DNA of 64,000 bases from Ramazzottius varieornatus (Eukaryota; Tardigrada; Eutardigrada; Parachela; Ramazzottiidae): assembly GCA_001949185.1 (NCBI GenBank), contig BDGG01000007.1, positions 2,278,112-2,342,111 on the forward strand. The letters run 5' to 3'. A model generated the notes under the pieces. It was not told the DNA's origin. It did no database searches and saw only the letters and a list, made by a program, of their open reading frames with translations. The position numbers were made by a program, and so were the translations under genes. This document shows, in pieces, positions 10,610 through 21,205 of this stretch (its first letter is position 1; every line of letters begins with the position of its first letter).

Positions 10610-12949
10610 ATGTCGATAGCTTTGAGTACAGCGGAGCAAGATGCCTTTACGCGAGAGGTGGATTTATCCGACAAGCCCGTTAAAACTCCCCGAGATTTGA
10701 TCCCCGAGGTCTATTCTCTTCGGAGCTGCACCGAGTGGATACTACAGAACAATTTCAAAAGAGTAAGAAGCGACCTAATGTGTTCGTTATTGATAACGCG
10801 ACACAGTAGAGTATCGCCGATCTTACGATGAGCTGACGAGCGTTACAGTAAATTTACCCGTTTGCTCGCAGATCGCTCTCCAATTTCCCGACTGCCTTCT
10901 GCCAGATTCCGTTGGCATCGCACAAGGTCTCGAACAGTCCACAGATCGGAAGATATTCATCCTGGGCGACACGACCTATGGCAGGTATTTGATCCACGAG
11001 TTGGGAAATTGTCGATTGCGGAATGATTTGTTGTGGTTTTGTTTCATCCAATCAATGCAAATCAACCAACATGGGTTTAGTTCGTGTTGATTGGTTTGAT
11101 TGAAACATTCTTTCTAGTTGCTGTGTGGACGAGATCGCCGCGGAACACGGTTCCTGCGAGAGCATCATCCACTTCGGCCACTCCTGCCTTAGTCCAACAA
11201 GCCGTGTACCTGTCGCACTAGTCTTTCCTCGACCTCGAGACTTCGAACTGGTAGACTTCTGGCAAAAGATCGAAGAACTTCGACGGGCAGAAGATGTCGA
11301 GCTGGTTTGCCTTTACGATTCGGATTACTTTCCTGTCACTGGTACACTCCCCCTCCCCTTCCATGCGAAACTTATGCATCACTAATCAAGCTTCGTTTTA
11401 GGTATGGTCGCACAATTTCTGGAATGCAGTTCGATGGTCGTGCCAGAAAACCAGACAGTTCTAACGGACGACGCAACGTGTCTGAATTTCCTCCATAAAT
11501 CTTCCGATGAAGATTGTCAAAGATACTTCGTTTGTCGCAGAGCCTTTTCTCCTACTAAAGATAACTTTAAGAGGGAAAGAGCTTTTGTGTACATCGGCAA
11601 ACAGTCATCGTCCATGGTGAACTTCTTCCTGTCACTTCCTTCCCATAAGTCCTATTCGTACGACCCTTCCACAAAGTTGCTCACGCTTGAAACCCCGCAA
11701 GTTAACAAGCGCATCATGCGAAGGTATGGTTTTGTCGAAAAGAGACAGAGAAATTTTTTTTCCAGGTTTGTGAGCTCGGCATACCAACTGAACAAGATCA
11801 TTTTTGCAAGTGCGCATATTGTCAGCTGATAACGCAAGAAACGTGCGCCACTTGGGAAAACGATCTGGTCGAGTTTGCCGGCCGAGCTCCCACCTATTTC
11901 GTATTCCATTTTCGATCCCTCGCAGGTGTTACCTGATCGAGAAGGCAAAAGACGCGCAAATCGTGGGTATCCTCATCGGGACTTTAGGTGTGAAAGACTA
12001 CCTAGACATCATTGAACGAATGAAGAAAGTTCTACGGACTGCCGGAAAGAAGTTTTACACATTCTCCATGGGAAAGCCCAATCCCGCCAAGCTGGCGAAC
12101 TTTATGGAGGTGGACGTCTTTGTCTACGTGGCCTGTCCCGAAAGCTTCTTTGACTCCAAAGCTTACGTTAGGCCCATTGTGACGCCGCACGAGATGGAAA
12201 TCGCTTGTGGACAACGTGCGATCGACGAAGGGTTCGTCGCGGACTTCCGGCATCTTTTACCGGGTAAGAGGATATTACATTACTTGTGACATCTCATACC
12301 GTGGCATACTCGATATGACATGACGACAGCAAACAATTTTGACAAGTTCGTTTTTCCAAGTGGCGCATGCTGTCAGACAAACAGTCTTATCGAATACTGG
12401 TAGATTTGTCGAGTTCCCGTATCTTCTCTTTTTTCTCCAGGTGCAAATTCCTACGTGGATATCAGGAAAGTTGAGAACGATACTCCCGATATTTCCCTCA
12501 TTAGTGGAAAAGCGCGGTATGTTGGAAAGGAAGAGGAGAAGTGGGTCGAGGATTCGTCAACTCCTTCCGATTCGACAGCGCTGGTTTCCCGAGACCAGGT
12601 TCTGACTGTTGCCCAGTATTCTGCCGGTAAGGAATTTATTTCAAATTTTTAGAATGTTCTCTTAGGATTTCTCTGCAGGTGTAATGTGGCTTTCTTGTTT
12701 GCAGCTGATTACTTTTCCTCCAGGAGCTGGCGAGGTCTCCAACCGCAATACGGCGAGCATTTGCCCGCTGATATCGTCCAAGGTCGGCACGGTATTGCTC
12801 TTTCTTACGAGACAGAGAGAAGCGACTCGGCGAAAGAGAATAGTGAAGTTCCCAATGACCTTACCTGTTGCAAGAACCGTTATGCAAGTGAACATTTGTC
12901 GGCGCATGAGCTTGATTCGTCCTGCGGAGAGACTTGTTGTCACCGATGA
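10610..12949 (+). CDS. DPH2: Diphthamide biosynthesis subunit DPH2
   Basis: DPH2 partners with DPH1 in the radical reaction that moves the 3-amino-3-carboxypropyl group of SAM onto the eEF2 histidine. Exons in order: about 10610-10760 (start [13 protein letters not shown]), about 10871-10988 ([19 protein letters not shown]), about 11118-11340 ([26 protein letters not shown]), about 11401-11723, about 11925-12265 ([52 protein letters not shown]), about 12441-12626 and about 12706-12949. The C-terminal part has [13 protein letters not shown] and [10 protein letters not shown], typical of DPH2, followed by a Cys-rich tail. Palindromic repeats sit in the introns at 11801-11885 and 12345-12415. 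Confidence 0.92.
11801..11885. repeat. Intronic palindromic repeat
   Basis: A copy in a DPH2 intron: AAGTGCGCATATTGTCAGC, a short loop, then CGTGCGCCACTTGGG followed by AAAACGATCTGGTCGAG. It ends within about 45 bp of the next exon's acceptor. Confidence 0.7.
12345..12415. repeat. Intronic palindromic repeat, half copy
   Basis: The left arm CCAAGTGGCGCATGCTGTCAG is well kept in the next DPH2 intron. The right arm is decayed, but the outer GTCGAGTTCCC is still seen near 12406. Confidence 0.5.
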
Positions 12950-13125
12950 AGAGTTTGCAGCCTTATTTTTTCACAGAGCGTTCTTCTCTCCGAAGAAAGA
13001 GTAAACGGATACACGCTGCCCTGTTCTCTGGACTGTACAGCTTCGACGTTTGAAAATGAGACAATTGCCTCTTTGACGATAATCCAGGAAGTTGATACAG
13101 CGAGCTGTCGTAGAAAATCAACAAT

Positions 13126-13619
13126 AGAGAAGTTGCACTTTGCACAGATGGTTTGAACAAACGACAGTTTGGACAAAACGATTTGCATTTGGAAAAGTTT
13201 AAACATTCAAGATTTGTAATTCGTCTCGCGATTCACGAAAAGAATGGGGGCTTCGTTCGTGAATCACGCAGAAAATGACCCGTAGATTTCAACCATGAAC
13301 GAATTGTCATCAGTAATGCCCTGGCTGGCCCGGAGCACTGGGAAGCGTAATCGGTGCCCGGGCAACACAGGGCCTCCACTCCGGACAATCAGTCAATCAG
13401 ATTTGCATTTGAGCCGGCTCTTTTCTAACTTGGTGGGCTAATTACTGCCGAACAAACCACCATGGCCAGCAGCGGTCGTTTGTCCCGTCGTTTTTCTCAA
13501 ATTCGCCCGCGTTGTGCAATCTCTCAAAGCTTCTAGCGAATGCTTTTATAGAAATCCAGTTTTCAAAATTAACTAGTTCTCGTTTGTTCAAACCACCTGC
13601 GCAAAGTGCAACTTCTCTA
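13126..13619. repeat. Long inverted repeat, 39-bp arms
   Basis: The arm at 13126-13164 (AGAGAAGTTGCACTTTGC...) and the reverse complement of 13580-13619 agree in all but about three positions, about 415 bp apart. It may be the ends, or an inner part, of an unrecognised foldback element. No clear target duplication was found. Confidence 0.6.
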
Positions 13620-14254
13620 ATCCTTACGGACGAAGAGCTCCGGATGAAGAAGGTACACCTGGAAGAAACATGAAATACTGTGCATTCACGCCAGCTTGCT
13701 ACCACCAACAATTCTATGGGGGTTGCCGGCAAAATGGCAGATTCTGTTGATTTCAATTCATTTTCCTCGTTTATTGGGCGTGTGAGCGACACAGGTACCT
13801 GTACGTTAGCAGAAACTGAGTTGCTCATCTATGCTTATACATGGAATTCCAGAGACCACGTTTTGTGACTTTTGTAGGTGACGAAAAGTCTTCCCCACCG
13901 GAGGTCACTCCACCCACTTCTTTCAAACCATCTATCAGTGTATTTCTGCTAAAGATAGCCTAGTGAATGCAGCTTGAGCCATTGTATGTAAAGTGTGAAG
14001 AAGCGAAGGAAAAAGGAATCCAAATTTTTTATAGGTGAGAGGTTCAGGTGGTAGCAACTTGGCGTGAACACCCCGTAGTCCCGAGAGGAAGAGAATCACA
14101 AACTCGAGTTTGCGGATCGCGACAAAGTCAGAGCAGCGAAAACCTGGTACGCAGCGGCCAAGCATTACGGGCTGCTGCCATTACGACTGTCCGGTTGGCC
14201 GCTTTGCCTGATTCTGGTCTGCTGACTTTGAGTTTCGGGAACAGCGGTGGACGT

Positions 14255-14402
14255 AAGGTTGTAAGGTTTAATTCCATTCCTTTCCAAATTCCGTTCCATT
14301 CCTGGAATTCCGTTCCGTTCCAAGGGGTTGCCGTTTGGAACGGTGGAATTCCTATTTGGAAAACTAGCAAAAATCGTAAAAAATTTAGGAATTCCACGAG
14401 GT
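14255..14402. repeat. GAATTCC-rich repeat, left-arm type
   Basis: This starts AAGGTTGTAAGG and is full of ATTCC / GGAAT motifs, with GTTCCAAGGGG and GGAACGGTGGAATTCCT in the centre. The same order of motifs recurs at 37525-37690, so it is a dispersed family. It can fold on itself. Confidence 0.7.
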
Positions 14403-14479
14403 AAACAGTCGAAGATCCAGCAGATCCTGTCGAAAACCTGAACCAGATGCTGGCTCACACATGCGTACCACTGAGGCTA

Positions 14480-14505
14480 ATTGGTCGTTCAGTTGAACGA
14501 CCAAT
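14480..14505. repeat. 26-bp near-perfect palindrome
   Basis: ATTGGTCGTTCA and its exact reverse complement are separated by GT. It lies between the two GAATTCC-rich arms, so it may be the core of that repeat or an operator-like site. No function can be given. Confidence 0.7.
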
Positions 14506-14734
14506 AGCATTTTCGATCCGTCGCACTAAAGTATGCGGCGCATTCAACTGTGCGTAACTCCTTGATTTTCCCTTGGACTTTTAGGTCCGACAAGACCGGA
14601 AGTTCGGATCGGCCAATCTCCAGCTGGCTTTCAGTCTCAAAACCAATATTTGTTGATGACTTCAGATCATTTTACGGTTTTAGATGGGTATGTAAACAGA
14701 ACTAAGCTGGCAAATGAGACTTTGTAATTCCTGG

Positions 14735-14832
14735 TTCTGGCGATGACTTTCTGGAGAAGGAAATAGGAATATAGGAATATTAGGAATTCTTTTCCTATTT
14801 TCCAAGGGCACTCGGCCTGGAATTTACAAGCT
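14735..14832. repeat. GAATTCC-rich repeat, right-arm type
   Basis: Contains GGAAATAGGAATATAGGAAT and TTTTCCTATTTTCCAAG, and ends near TTTACAAGCTT. The closest relative in the window is 47900-48024, which ends GAATGCACAACCTT, the reverse complement of the start of the left-arm type. Confidence 0.6.
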
Positions 14833-14854
14833 TAGGTGGACGGGTAGTGCTGGC

Positions 14855-14962
14855 AGAAATACGATAAAAATCGATACGATATTTTCGATATAATATCGGC
14901 GGATATTTTATCGCGGTCTTCGATATTTATGCGATATCGAAATTTCGATACGATATTTTTCC
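14855..14962. repeat. CGATA / TATCG-rich tract
   Basis: A stretch of about 100 bp is dense in CGATA, GATAT and TATCG on both strands. This makes a degenerate, self-complementary tract. It may be a decayed satellite or a cluster of GATA-type sites; I cannot tell which. Confidence 0.5.
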
Positions 14963-15366
14963 ATTGGTTTTTCGGAATTCCACTGGTCCAAGCCCGAAAA
15001 CTCAACAAGCCGATTTCCAAAAAAGTATTAGTAAGATCGAAAGCGTCGGATGCAGCAAAGACATGATTATACCAAGACTTTAAACACATGGAATCCTGGA
15101 CAGAATTAGTACCAGAACCGTATGGGCGGAGTGTGCTCGGTACACCATGGCCAAAATCAGTTTTTGGAATCAACCATGGTCTTCCGTTGATTAACAATGA
15201 ATTGATTACTCTTAGGACCCTGCCGGTCGGACGATGGTACGACCGACAGGGTATGACGTAACTGCCTGCTGCGCGATCGGCAGCGACGCGGCTGGGCAAC
15301 TAGGTAGGAAGGTAGATGATCGTACAATGGTAAAATCGCTAGAGTGGGTGGGTGGGTAGGTTGGCT

Positions 15367-15541
15367 GACCAGTAGTGGTTGACCATTGATCTTGGTAGAT
15401 TAACTACTAGTGGCTAACCGTTGGTCTCGCTGTCTTGACCACTGGTGGTTGACCATTGGTCTTTCTAGGTTGAGCACTAGGGGCCGGCCATTGGTTTTGC
15501 TATGTTTGACCACCGATATTAGCCATTGGCATTGATCGGTT
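15367..15541. repeat. 35-bp minisatellite, five units
   Basis: Five consecutive units of 35 bp are aligned by a start of GACCACTGGTGGTTGACCAT type and an end of TTGGTCTTGCTAGGTT type. The units diverge from one another, so the array is not recent. Each unit contains a GGTTGACCATTGGTC-like core. Confidence 0.8.
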
Positions 15542-16315
15542 GACCGCCCAATCGCAGCTGGTTTATTGGCCCGTTCTTTCTGTCTATTGGTCTGTGGGCG
15601 TGGTAACCGGTCTGGGCTTTTTATTACTTCAGATGTAAATGAACCTTGGTTTCCATCCTTTAATCTTTCCGCCATAGGCTCAGGTTCGCCATAGTTTCCC
15701 CAATTTAAGGGCTTCAGAATGCTGAACAGCTTTCTACGATGACTCTAGCGGTCTATGATTCATTCCAAAGCTCCGCTGGAAGGCCAGCCTTTTGGGCGGA
15801 GCTCTCGCAATTATCCAAAACACGGAACGGCTTTCTAACATCAAGCGCAGCCCAACTTCGGAACGGCAATCGGTCGATCAATATTTTTCGTATGAAAAAT
15901 ACCGTTTCGAATGTTGTTCGAACACCAGGTCTCTTGTTCAGTAGGGGTAGAATTTGCGTACTGACCACAAGATTGCCAGTTTTACCGGTTTTTGACGACC
16001 CATAGGTGCAAGTTCTGTAATTTTCCGTATTAGGCTGAATAAATCACCCGTCCACCGCTGTTCGGGAATTCGAATTTTTCGAAGCATGATTTCTTCTTGT
16101 AGTTGTTGGTATTCCTCTTTCGTTCTTGTGACTCTTGTACTGTAACTGCTTGGTGCGTACCGAAGTGGACACTGTCAAAGCTTTCGTTTTTTGGGAGTTG
16201 GGATGCAGTAGCGAGAGGAGAGTCAGCCAGCCAGTTAACCGCCGCAAGCCCAGCTGGTAAGTCGCGTTTCCAACTTGGGTTCTCTTCTGGCCTGACTCTA
16301 CGCTTCGCAGTAAAC

Positions 16316-19300
16316 ATGTCTTCATCTGACAAGCCGTCCCCCTTCACCGACGAATCGTTCAGGGAATGGTTTACTAAATCCGTGTCCAATTCGTGTGACG
16401 ACATGCTTAAGAACCAGCCCAAGCCGGGAGCGCCAGCAAAGCCCAGAGGACAGCCAAAAGCCAAACAAGCTCCCTCCTTCGACATGCAGATGACGCGTGC
16501 CGTTCGTCAAAGAGCATCGCCTGCCTCATTCTCCTCGTTCAAGAGCTCCGCCAGCAGTGCCGCCATACCCGTCCGCCGCCTCGATGACGCCGAGGCCAGC
16601 ATGACATCTTACAAGAAGATACGGCGCATTGTCAGTGCTTCGGACGTCAAGGATGACGAAAGAATCATCCAAGCTAGCGACTGCATCGAGCTGGTCAGTG
16701 GGGAGCCTTCCTTCCTTGTACCGCTGTGCATCGATTGCTTCTTGGCCAAGAAGAGAGGAGATAAGAGCCACCAGTTCGACAACACATGCCGTTTTGGCAA
16801 GAACACCTATTTACGATGGTAAAAATGTGCGCCAGTGAAACGGGGCAAGCTTAAAGAATGGCCATCTTGTTCGGCGGCGAAGTCATACGTTTCTCAAATT
16901 TTCAGTGATCAGGTTGCGAACTGTCGTATGCAGTGATGACATCACGCGCCGTGACATAGATTAGGTGCGCCAGTCGAACGAGAAACCGCACAGAACCAAG
17001 AATGTCAAATTGACATTTCCGTGGCGTGGCATAGGTCAGGCCTGCATGGCTTAATTGCCTGTGACCTGGTCTGCGTAGCTTCAGTGAGGTGATTGAATGT
17101 GTCGAACTTTTATCAAGCTCATCAAGTGTGCATCAATCTTTCAGGGTGACGATGGAGCCGGTCGATCCGTTGCAGAAAGGTAGCCAAAGACAGCTGAGAG
17201 TTCGAGGCTTGGTGACGGAAGAGGAAAGGATGAAGCTGGATGACATTCGCGACAGTCACGGTCCTAATTTCAGCCAAGCCGAATGCGAGGCCACCAAGTC
17301 GCTCTTCTCCAACAACCGTCTGGACGTCGAGGCCATACATTACATTGTAGGCTGTATCCTTCCCGCCTTCAAAGCAGCTGTTGAGGAGGAGAAGGAAGCC
17401 TTGGCGGCTTTCGCCAGTGGCTCGGTGCCAACAGCCCTAAAGAACGTTCCCAACGGCTTCCGGGAGAACTGTGACGTCTGTGAAACTGCCATCTTCGATG
17501 TCCATTACGTCTGCCAGTTTTGTGGCTTCTCCCTCTGTCTGGCTTGTAAGAAGGAGCAAGAAGTGCGCCATCAACCTTCCAGTGGCCGTAAGTTTGACTT
17601 TTCTCCAATCCTTCCTCCGGCAAGGATTTGTCGTTTTGCAGTGCGACCAAAGTCTCACCGGAAGTCCTTCTTCCAAGAGGAGCACTTTAAGTCAAGCTTT
17701 ATGGAAGTGCCTCGTGATGGGCATTACTGGTATGCCTGTTGTTCCAACCCCGCATCGCCTTTCCCCGCCAGCGACTACGCTCTTGCCTCAACCTCTTCCG
17801 CCTACTCCATTGAAGGCTTTCCAACCGATACCTTCCCCCACCACTTTACCCCCACCCTCATTCTTCCCCACAAAGGTACCGTAACCATAGCTGACGGGCC
17901 GGCAAACGAAACATGCACCATCATATTCTGCAGTGGCGCACGCTGACAGCTCATAACATTGAAAGCCTGCGCCACAAGATCGACTTGTCCCATTGGCGCA
18001 CGCTTCCAGCCACAAATCAGCAGAACATGCGCCAATTGACATAATACTAACCTGCAGGTTTCGTGTGCGGACCTGCCGATTGTGTTGAGAACCGGTATGC
18101 TTTTGCAGCTTTGGAAATTTTCGTCACGGCTTCGGAGAAAATGATGGAGCGATGTGGTAAGGTGGGCTCAAAGTCTCCTTCGGCGCCAGAAAGCAGCGTC
18201 CCTTCTGCCCGTGGAAAGTCTGGCAGTGCTGCTGTGACTAACGGTCCGTTGCCAAAGTCTGTTGCTGGCAACAGCCTCAACAGTATCGGGCCTTTGAATG
18301 GGTTGAAGGCCATAGCCACCAAAGAGCTGGTGGCCACCGTGTCGAAGAAGCCCATCACGCTGAATGGTATCAGGCCGCAGACAGCCACCTGGCTGGACAA
18401 GCTGCTCAACCAAGGCCTCTTGGAGATTGACGGCGTGCGCAACAGTGTCGTCTCGGAAGCGCTGGTCATCAAGACAGCTGCTGTGGGCCAACAGGACTGG
18501 GAAGAAGGCGCATACGTCAGCAGTGTGCCCAGTCCGGGGCAGCAGCTACTCCATAACGGTAAGGCTTATAAGGCTGCCGCCCCTCCACCGACTTGTATTT
18601 GGCCATATTGGCTACTGCAAGGCTCAAATACATCCATACATGGGCTTTGATTTCGGCCACCGCCATACTGTAATGTAGGGGGCTTTGACCATCTTTTTGT
18701 ATGCAGGTGGTTTCGAGCTTGGCTTCATACAGCTGCATACAGTAACATATGGTGTTTTAGTGGTTGAATGGCTGTAGGTGGAGTTTTGTGGTTCGAGGCT
18801 GATGATGGGCCACGAGTCAGTCCGGGAGGGATGCAGGCGGACCAGTGTGACAGCCCGGAAGCCTTGAAGGATTTCAGAAGACACTGGAAGCAAGGCCTGC
18901 CCGTGGTGGTATCAGGTGTGACGGACAGACTGAAGAGACCGCAACTGTGGTTGCCCGAGACCTTCAAGCAGCGCTTCGGGCCGCAGAAGGTCTTCCTGCT
19001 GGACTGTGCCATGAAACCACAGAAGCTGTATAGACACCTGACTCACCAAAACTTTTGGGACGGCTTCGATAACTTTGACCGTAAGCAGTTGTCAATTTGG
19101 CTGAACGGACTTGACTGTCACGAACCTGCCTACAGTGTAGAGTCAGTTCAGGACAGTCCTTGTGTATGCAGGTTCGTGCATTGTATCTTGGCTGTTAGTT
19201 GGGCTTACTGATGGCTTATTCAATGTAGTGATCTATTTTTGGGGCCTTGCAGTGAGAAGAGCAGTGGGCAAGAAAATGCCGCTGTGGAAAATTAAAGACT

Positions 19301-20740
19301 GGCCGACGGAAACAACCTTTAGCGAGCTGCTGCCCGAGCATCACGCTGACCTGATGCAAGCTCTGCCCTTCAACAGCTACACCAACACGACCGGCATCTA
19401 CAACCTGGCCTCCTACCTTCCCAGACGTTGTAACCCACCAGACCTGGGACCCAAAGTCAGTTTCCACCATGATGCGAATATTTCATGGCCTTTGTCAGTC
19501 ACCAGTTTCCTACAGCTCTTTGACATCTCTCTGACCAGCCTTACTCACTGTCTTTTGCAGATGTACATTGCGTATGGAGCAGCTGGACAAGCCAAGCTAG
19601 CCACGACCAACCTTCATCTGGACATTTCCGACGCCGTCAACGTTATCGTTCACGTGGGAGTGCCAACCGGAAGTGGATCGGCAAAAGCTTTGAAAGGTCA
19701 AAGACTTGTTTCCCTTTCTCATGACTACCTTTTTGGTTGATCTGTTTTTTGTCAGCAGATGCCGAGAGGGAGCTGAAGAAGCTGAAGCTGGACAAGAACA
19801 TGCGAGAGCGACTGGCAGCCAGGGAAACACCGGGCGCCGTCTGGCAGATTTATCGCCCACAAGACTGCGACAAGATCCGCGACTTCATCAGGCTGTTATG
19901 GAAGGAAAGACGGACGGCTGCTCAACGGGCCAACGACGACCCCATCCACTCGCAGTCTGAGTACCTGAACCACCAGCTGAGGCAACGCCTGGAAAAAGAG
20001 TACGGCGTCGTCGGCTTTGATATCCTGCAGTTTGAAGGCGACGCCATTTTCATTCCGGCCGGCGCTCCTCACCAGGTCAGCTCTTCCTACTCAGTCAGCT
20101 TCTTCTCCACCTGCCAAGCTCTAAAGCCGTATCGACGCAAACAAACTTGGACAGGATCCTTTTCCAGATGGCGCACGCCCACAGCCCATCATACGAGCAA
20201 CGTGCGCCACTTGGGCAAATAGAATAGCTCCATAGGGCTTATCAAGTGGCGCAGTCTTCAAGCTCTTATGAGACTGAAAGCGTGTGCCACTTGGGAAGGC
20301 CTTCTTGTCGAGTCTGTCTGGCCATCTCTCCAGCATCATAAAAGCAGATGATATACAGAACTATGTACGACTGGTGACAGTTTTGAACTATTTGTTAGGT
20401 CTGGAATATCCACAGCTGTATCAAGTGCGCCGAGGACTTTGTTTCGCCCGAACATGTCGACCGCTGCGTGGCCTTGACTAGAGAGTTCCGCACATTGCCC
20501 AAGGATTTTGAAAATAAAACCGACAAGTTGCAGGTACCTCGTACCCCTCCAAGTCTTGCAGCAGTGGCCCAAGTCAGGCGGCAGCTTTTGAGAATGTAAT
20601 CACTGCATCTCGTTTGGTAGGTGAAGAATATCCTATTTCATACTCTGAAGAGTATGGTATCTTCCATGAAGGAAATCGACGGCAAGAAGACAGCGGCCAG
20701 AGACAAGGGTAGTTCGAGGAGAAAGAAGTGGAGCGGTTGA
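16316..20740 (+). CDS. KDM3: KDM3-family JmjC histone H3K9 demethylase
   Basis: A nuclear Fe(II)/2-oxoglutarate dioxygenase that removes methyl groups from H3K9. Exon 1 (16316 to about 16820) is Ser/Pro-rich, then [20 protein letters not shown]. The next exon (17144 to about 17588) has the family zinc finger [11 protein letters not shown]...[15 protein letters not shown]. JmjC exons follow from about 18776: [37 protein letters not shown], and [15 protein letters not shown] with the Fe-binding His and Asp (about 19616). [11 protein letters not shown] and FIPAGAPHQ supply the second His (about 20075), then [17 protein letters not shown] and the last exon to TGA 20738-20740. The frame of the exon at about 17640-17880 is uncertain. 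The protein is shorter than vertebrate KDM3A/B, with a small N-terminal part. Start is the ATG at 16316; frame is open upstream without conservation. Confidence 0.9.
17925..18045. repeat. Intronic palindromic repeat, two linked hairpins
   Basis: Lies in a KDM3 intron. The first copy is GCAGTGGCGCACGCTGACAG to CCTGCGCCAC. The second is CATTGGCGCACGCTTCCAGC to CATGCGCCAATTG. Both arms of each are clear. Confidence 0.7.
20150..20335. repeat. Intronic palindromic repeat, two linked hairpins
   Basis: Lies in the KDM3 intron after the GAPHQ exon. The first copy is CCAGATGGCGCACGCCCACAG to CGTGCGCCACTTGGG near 20205. The second is CAAGTGGCGCAGTCTTC to GCGTGTGCCACTTGGG near 20280. Confidence 0.75.
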
Positions 20741-21205
20741 AAGAAAAACTTCCGTACTACGGTTTCAGATGATTTGATAGTATTGAGTTTGCAAGCTCGA
20801 CTGGCCAGATCTCCACTCGTCCTTGCGTTTCTTTCGACGCCGACGACGACGACGGCTTTACGTTGTGGCCCTTTATTTTGTTTTGTTCTTTCATCCCTAA
20901 TGAGCCCACTGACCAAATGACGCTTTCTTCTGTTGTTGTTCCTGAAATAACTCTCGCAGCAATAACTCTTGACACTTTATACTAGTTGGAAATCAATGGC
21001 AGATTTGTTGGGGTACAAAATGCCAATATCGTTCTCTCGAATTGCAGAAAGTCGAATCGTTACATGAAGGATGGGATACTCTCGGAATATTGTCAGGAGT
21101 TTTGTTGCAAAAATTCGAACGTGTTAGAAAATATTAATAGACTTTGCAGCGAATCGGTGCGAAATTCTAGAATATCTTAAGTACGTCTTTTTCAAAATGA
21201 AACAT
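20741..21205. other. Intergenic, convergent 3' ends
   Basis: The spacer between KDM3 (+) and IDH (-) holds the two 3' UTRs. An AATAAA on the minus strand overlaps the IDH stop at 21206. Nothing else is recognised. Confidence 0.5.

Larger units (their letters stand above)
12950..16315. other. Repeat-rich intergenic region
   Basis: I recognise no gene over about 3.3 kb. It contains a 39-bp inverted repeat (13126-13164 / 13580-13619), GAATTCC-rich repeat arms (14255-14402 and 14735-14832), a 26-bp palindrome (14480-14505), a CGATA-rich stretch (14855-14962) and a 35-bp minisatellite (15367-15541). Open frames in it are low-complexity or repeat-derived. Confidence 0.55.

Noticed and set aside
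14128-14458. Open frames rich in FHS/GMELN-type motifs on the minus strand
   Set aside because: They are translations of the GAATTCC-rich repeat arm; the same pattern appears at 37525-37690 without conservation of frame.
14832-15299. 155-codon minus-strand frame
   Set aside because: Its C-terminal end is the CGATA-rich tract and there is no family resemblance or splice context.
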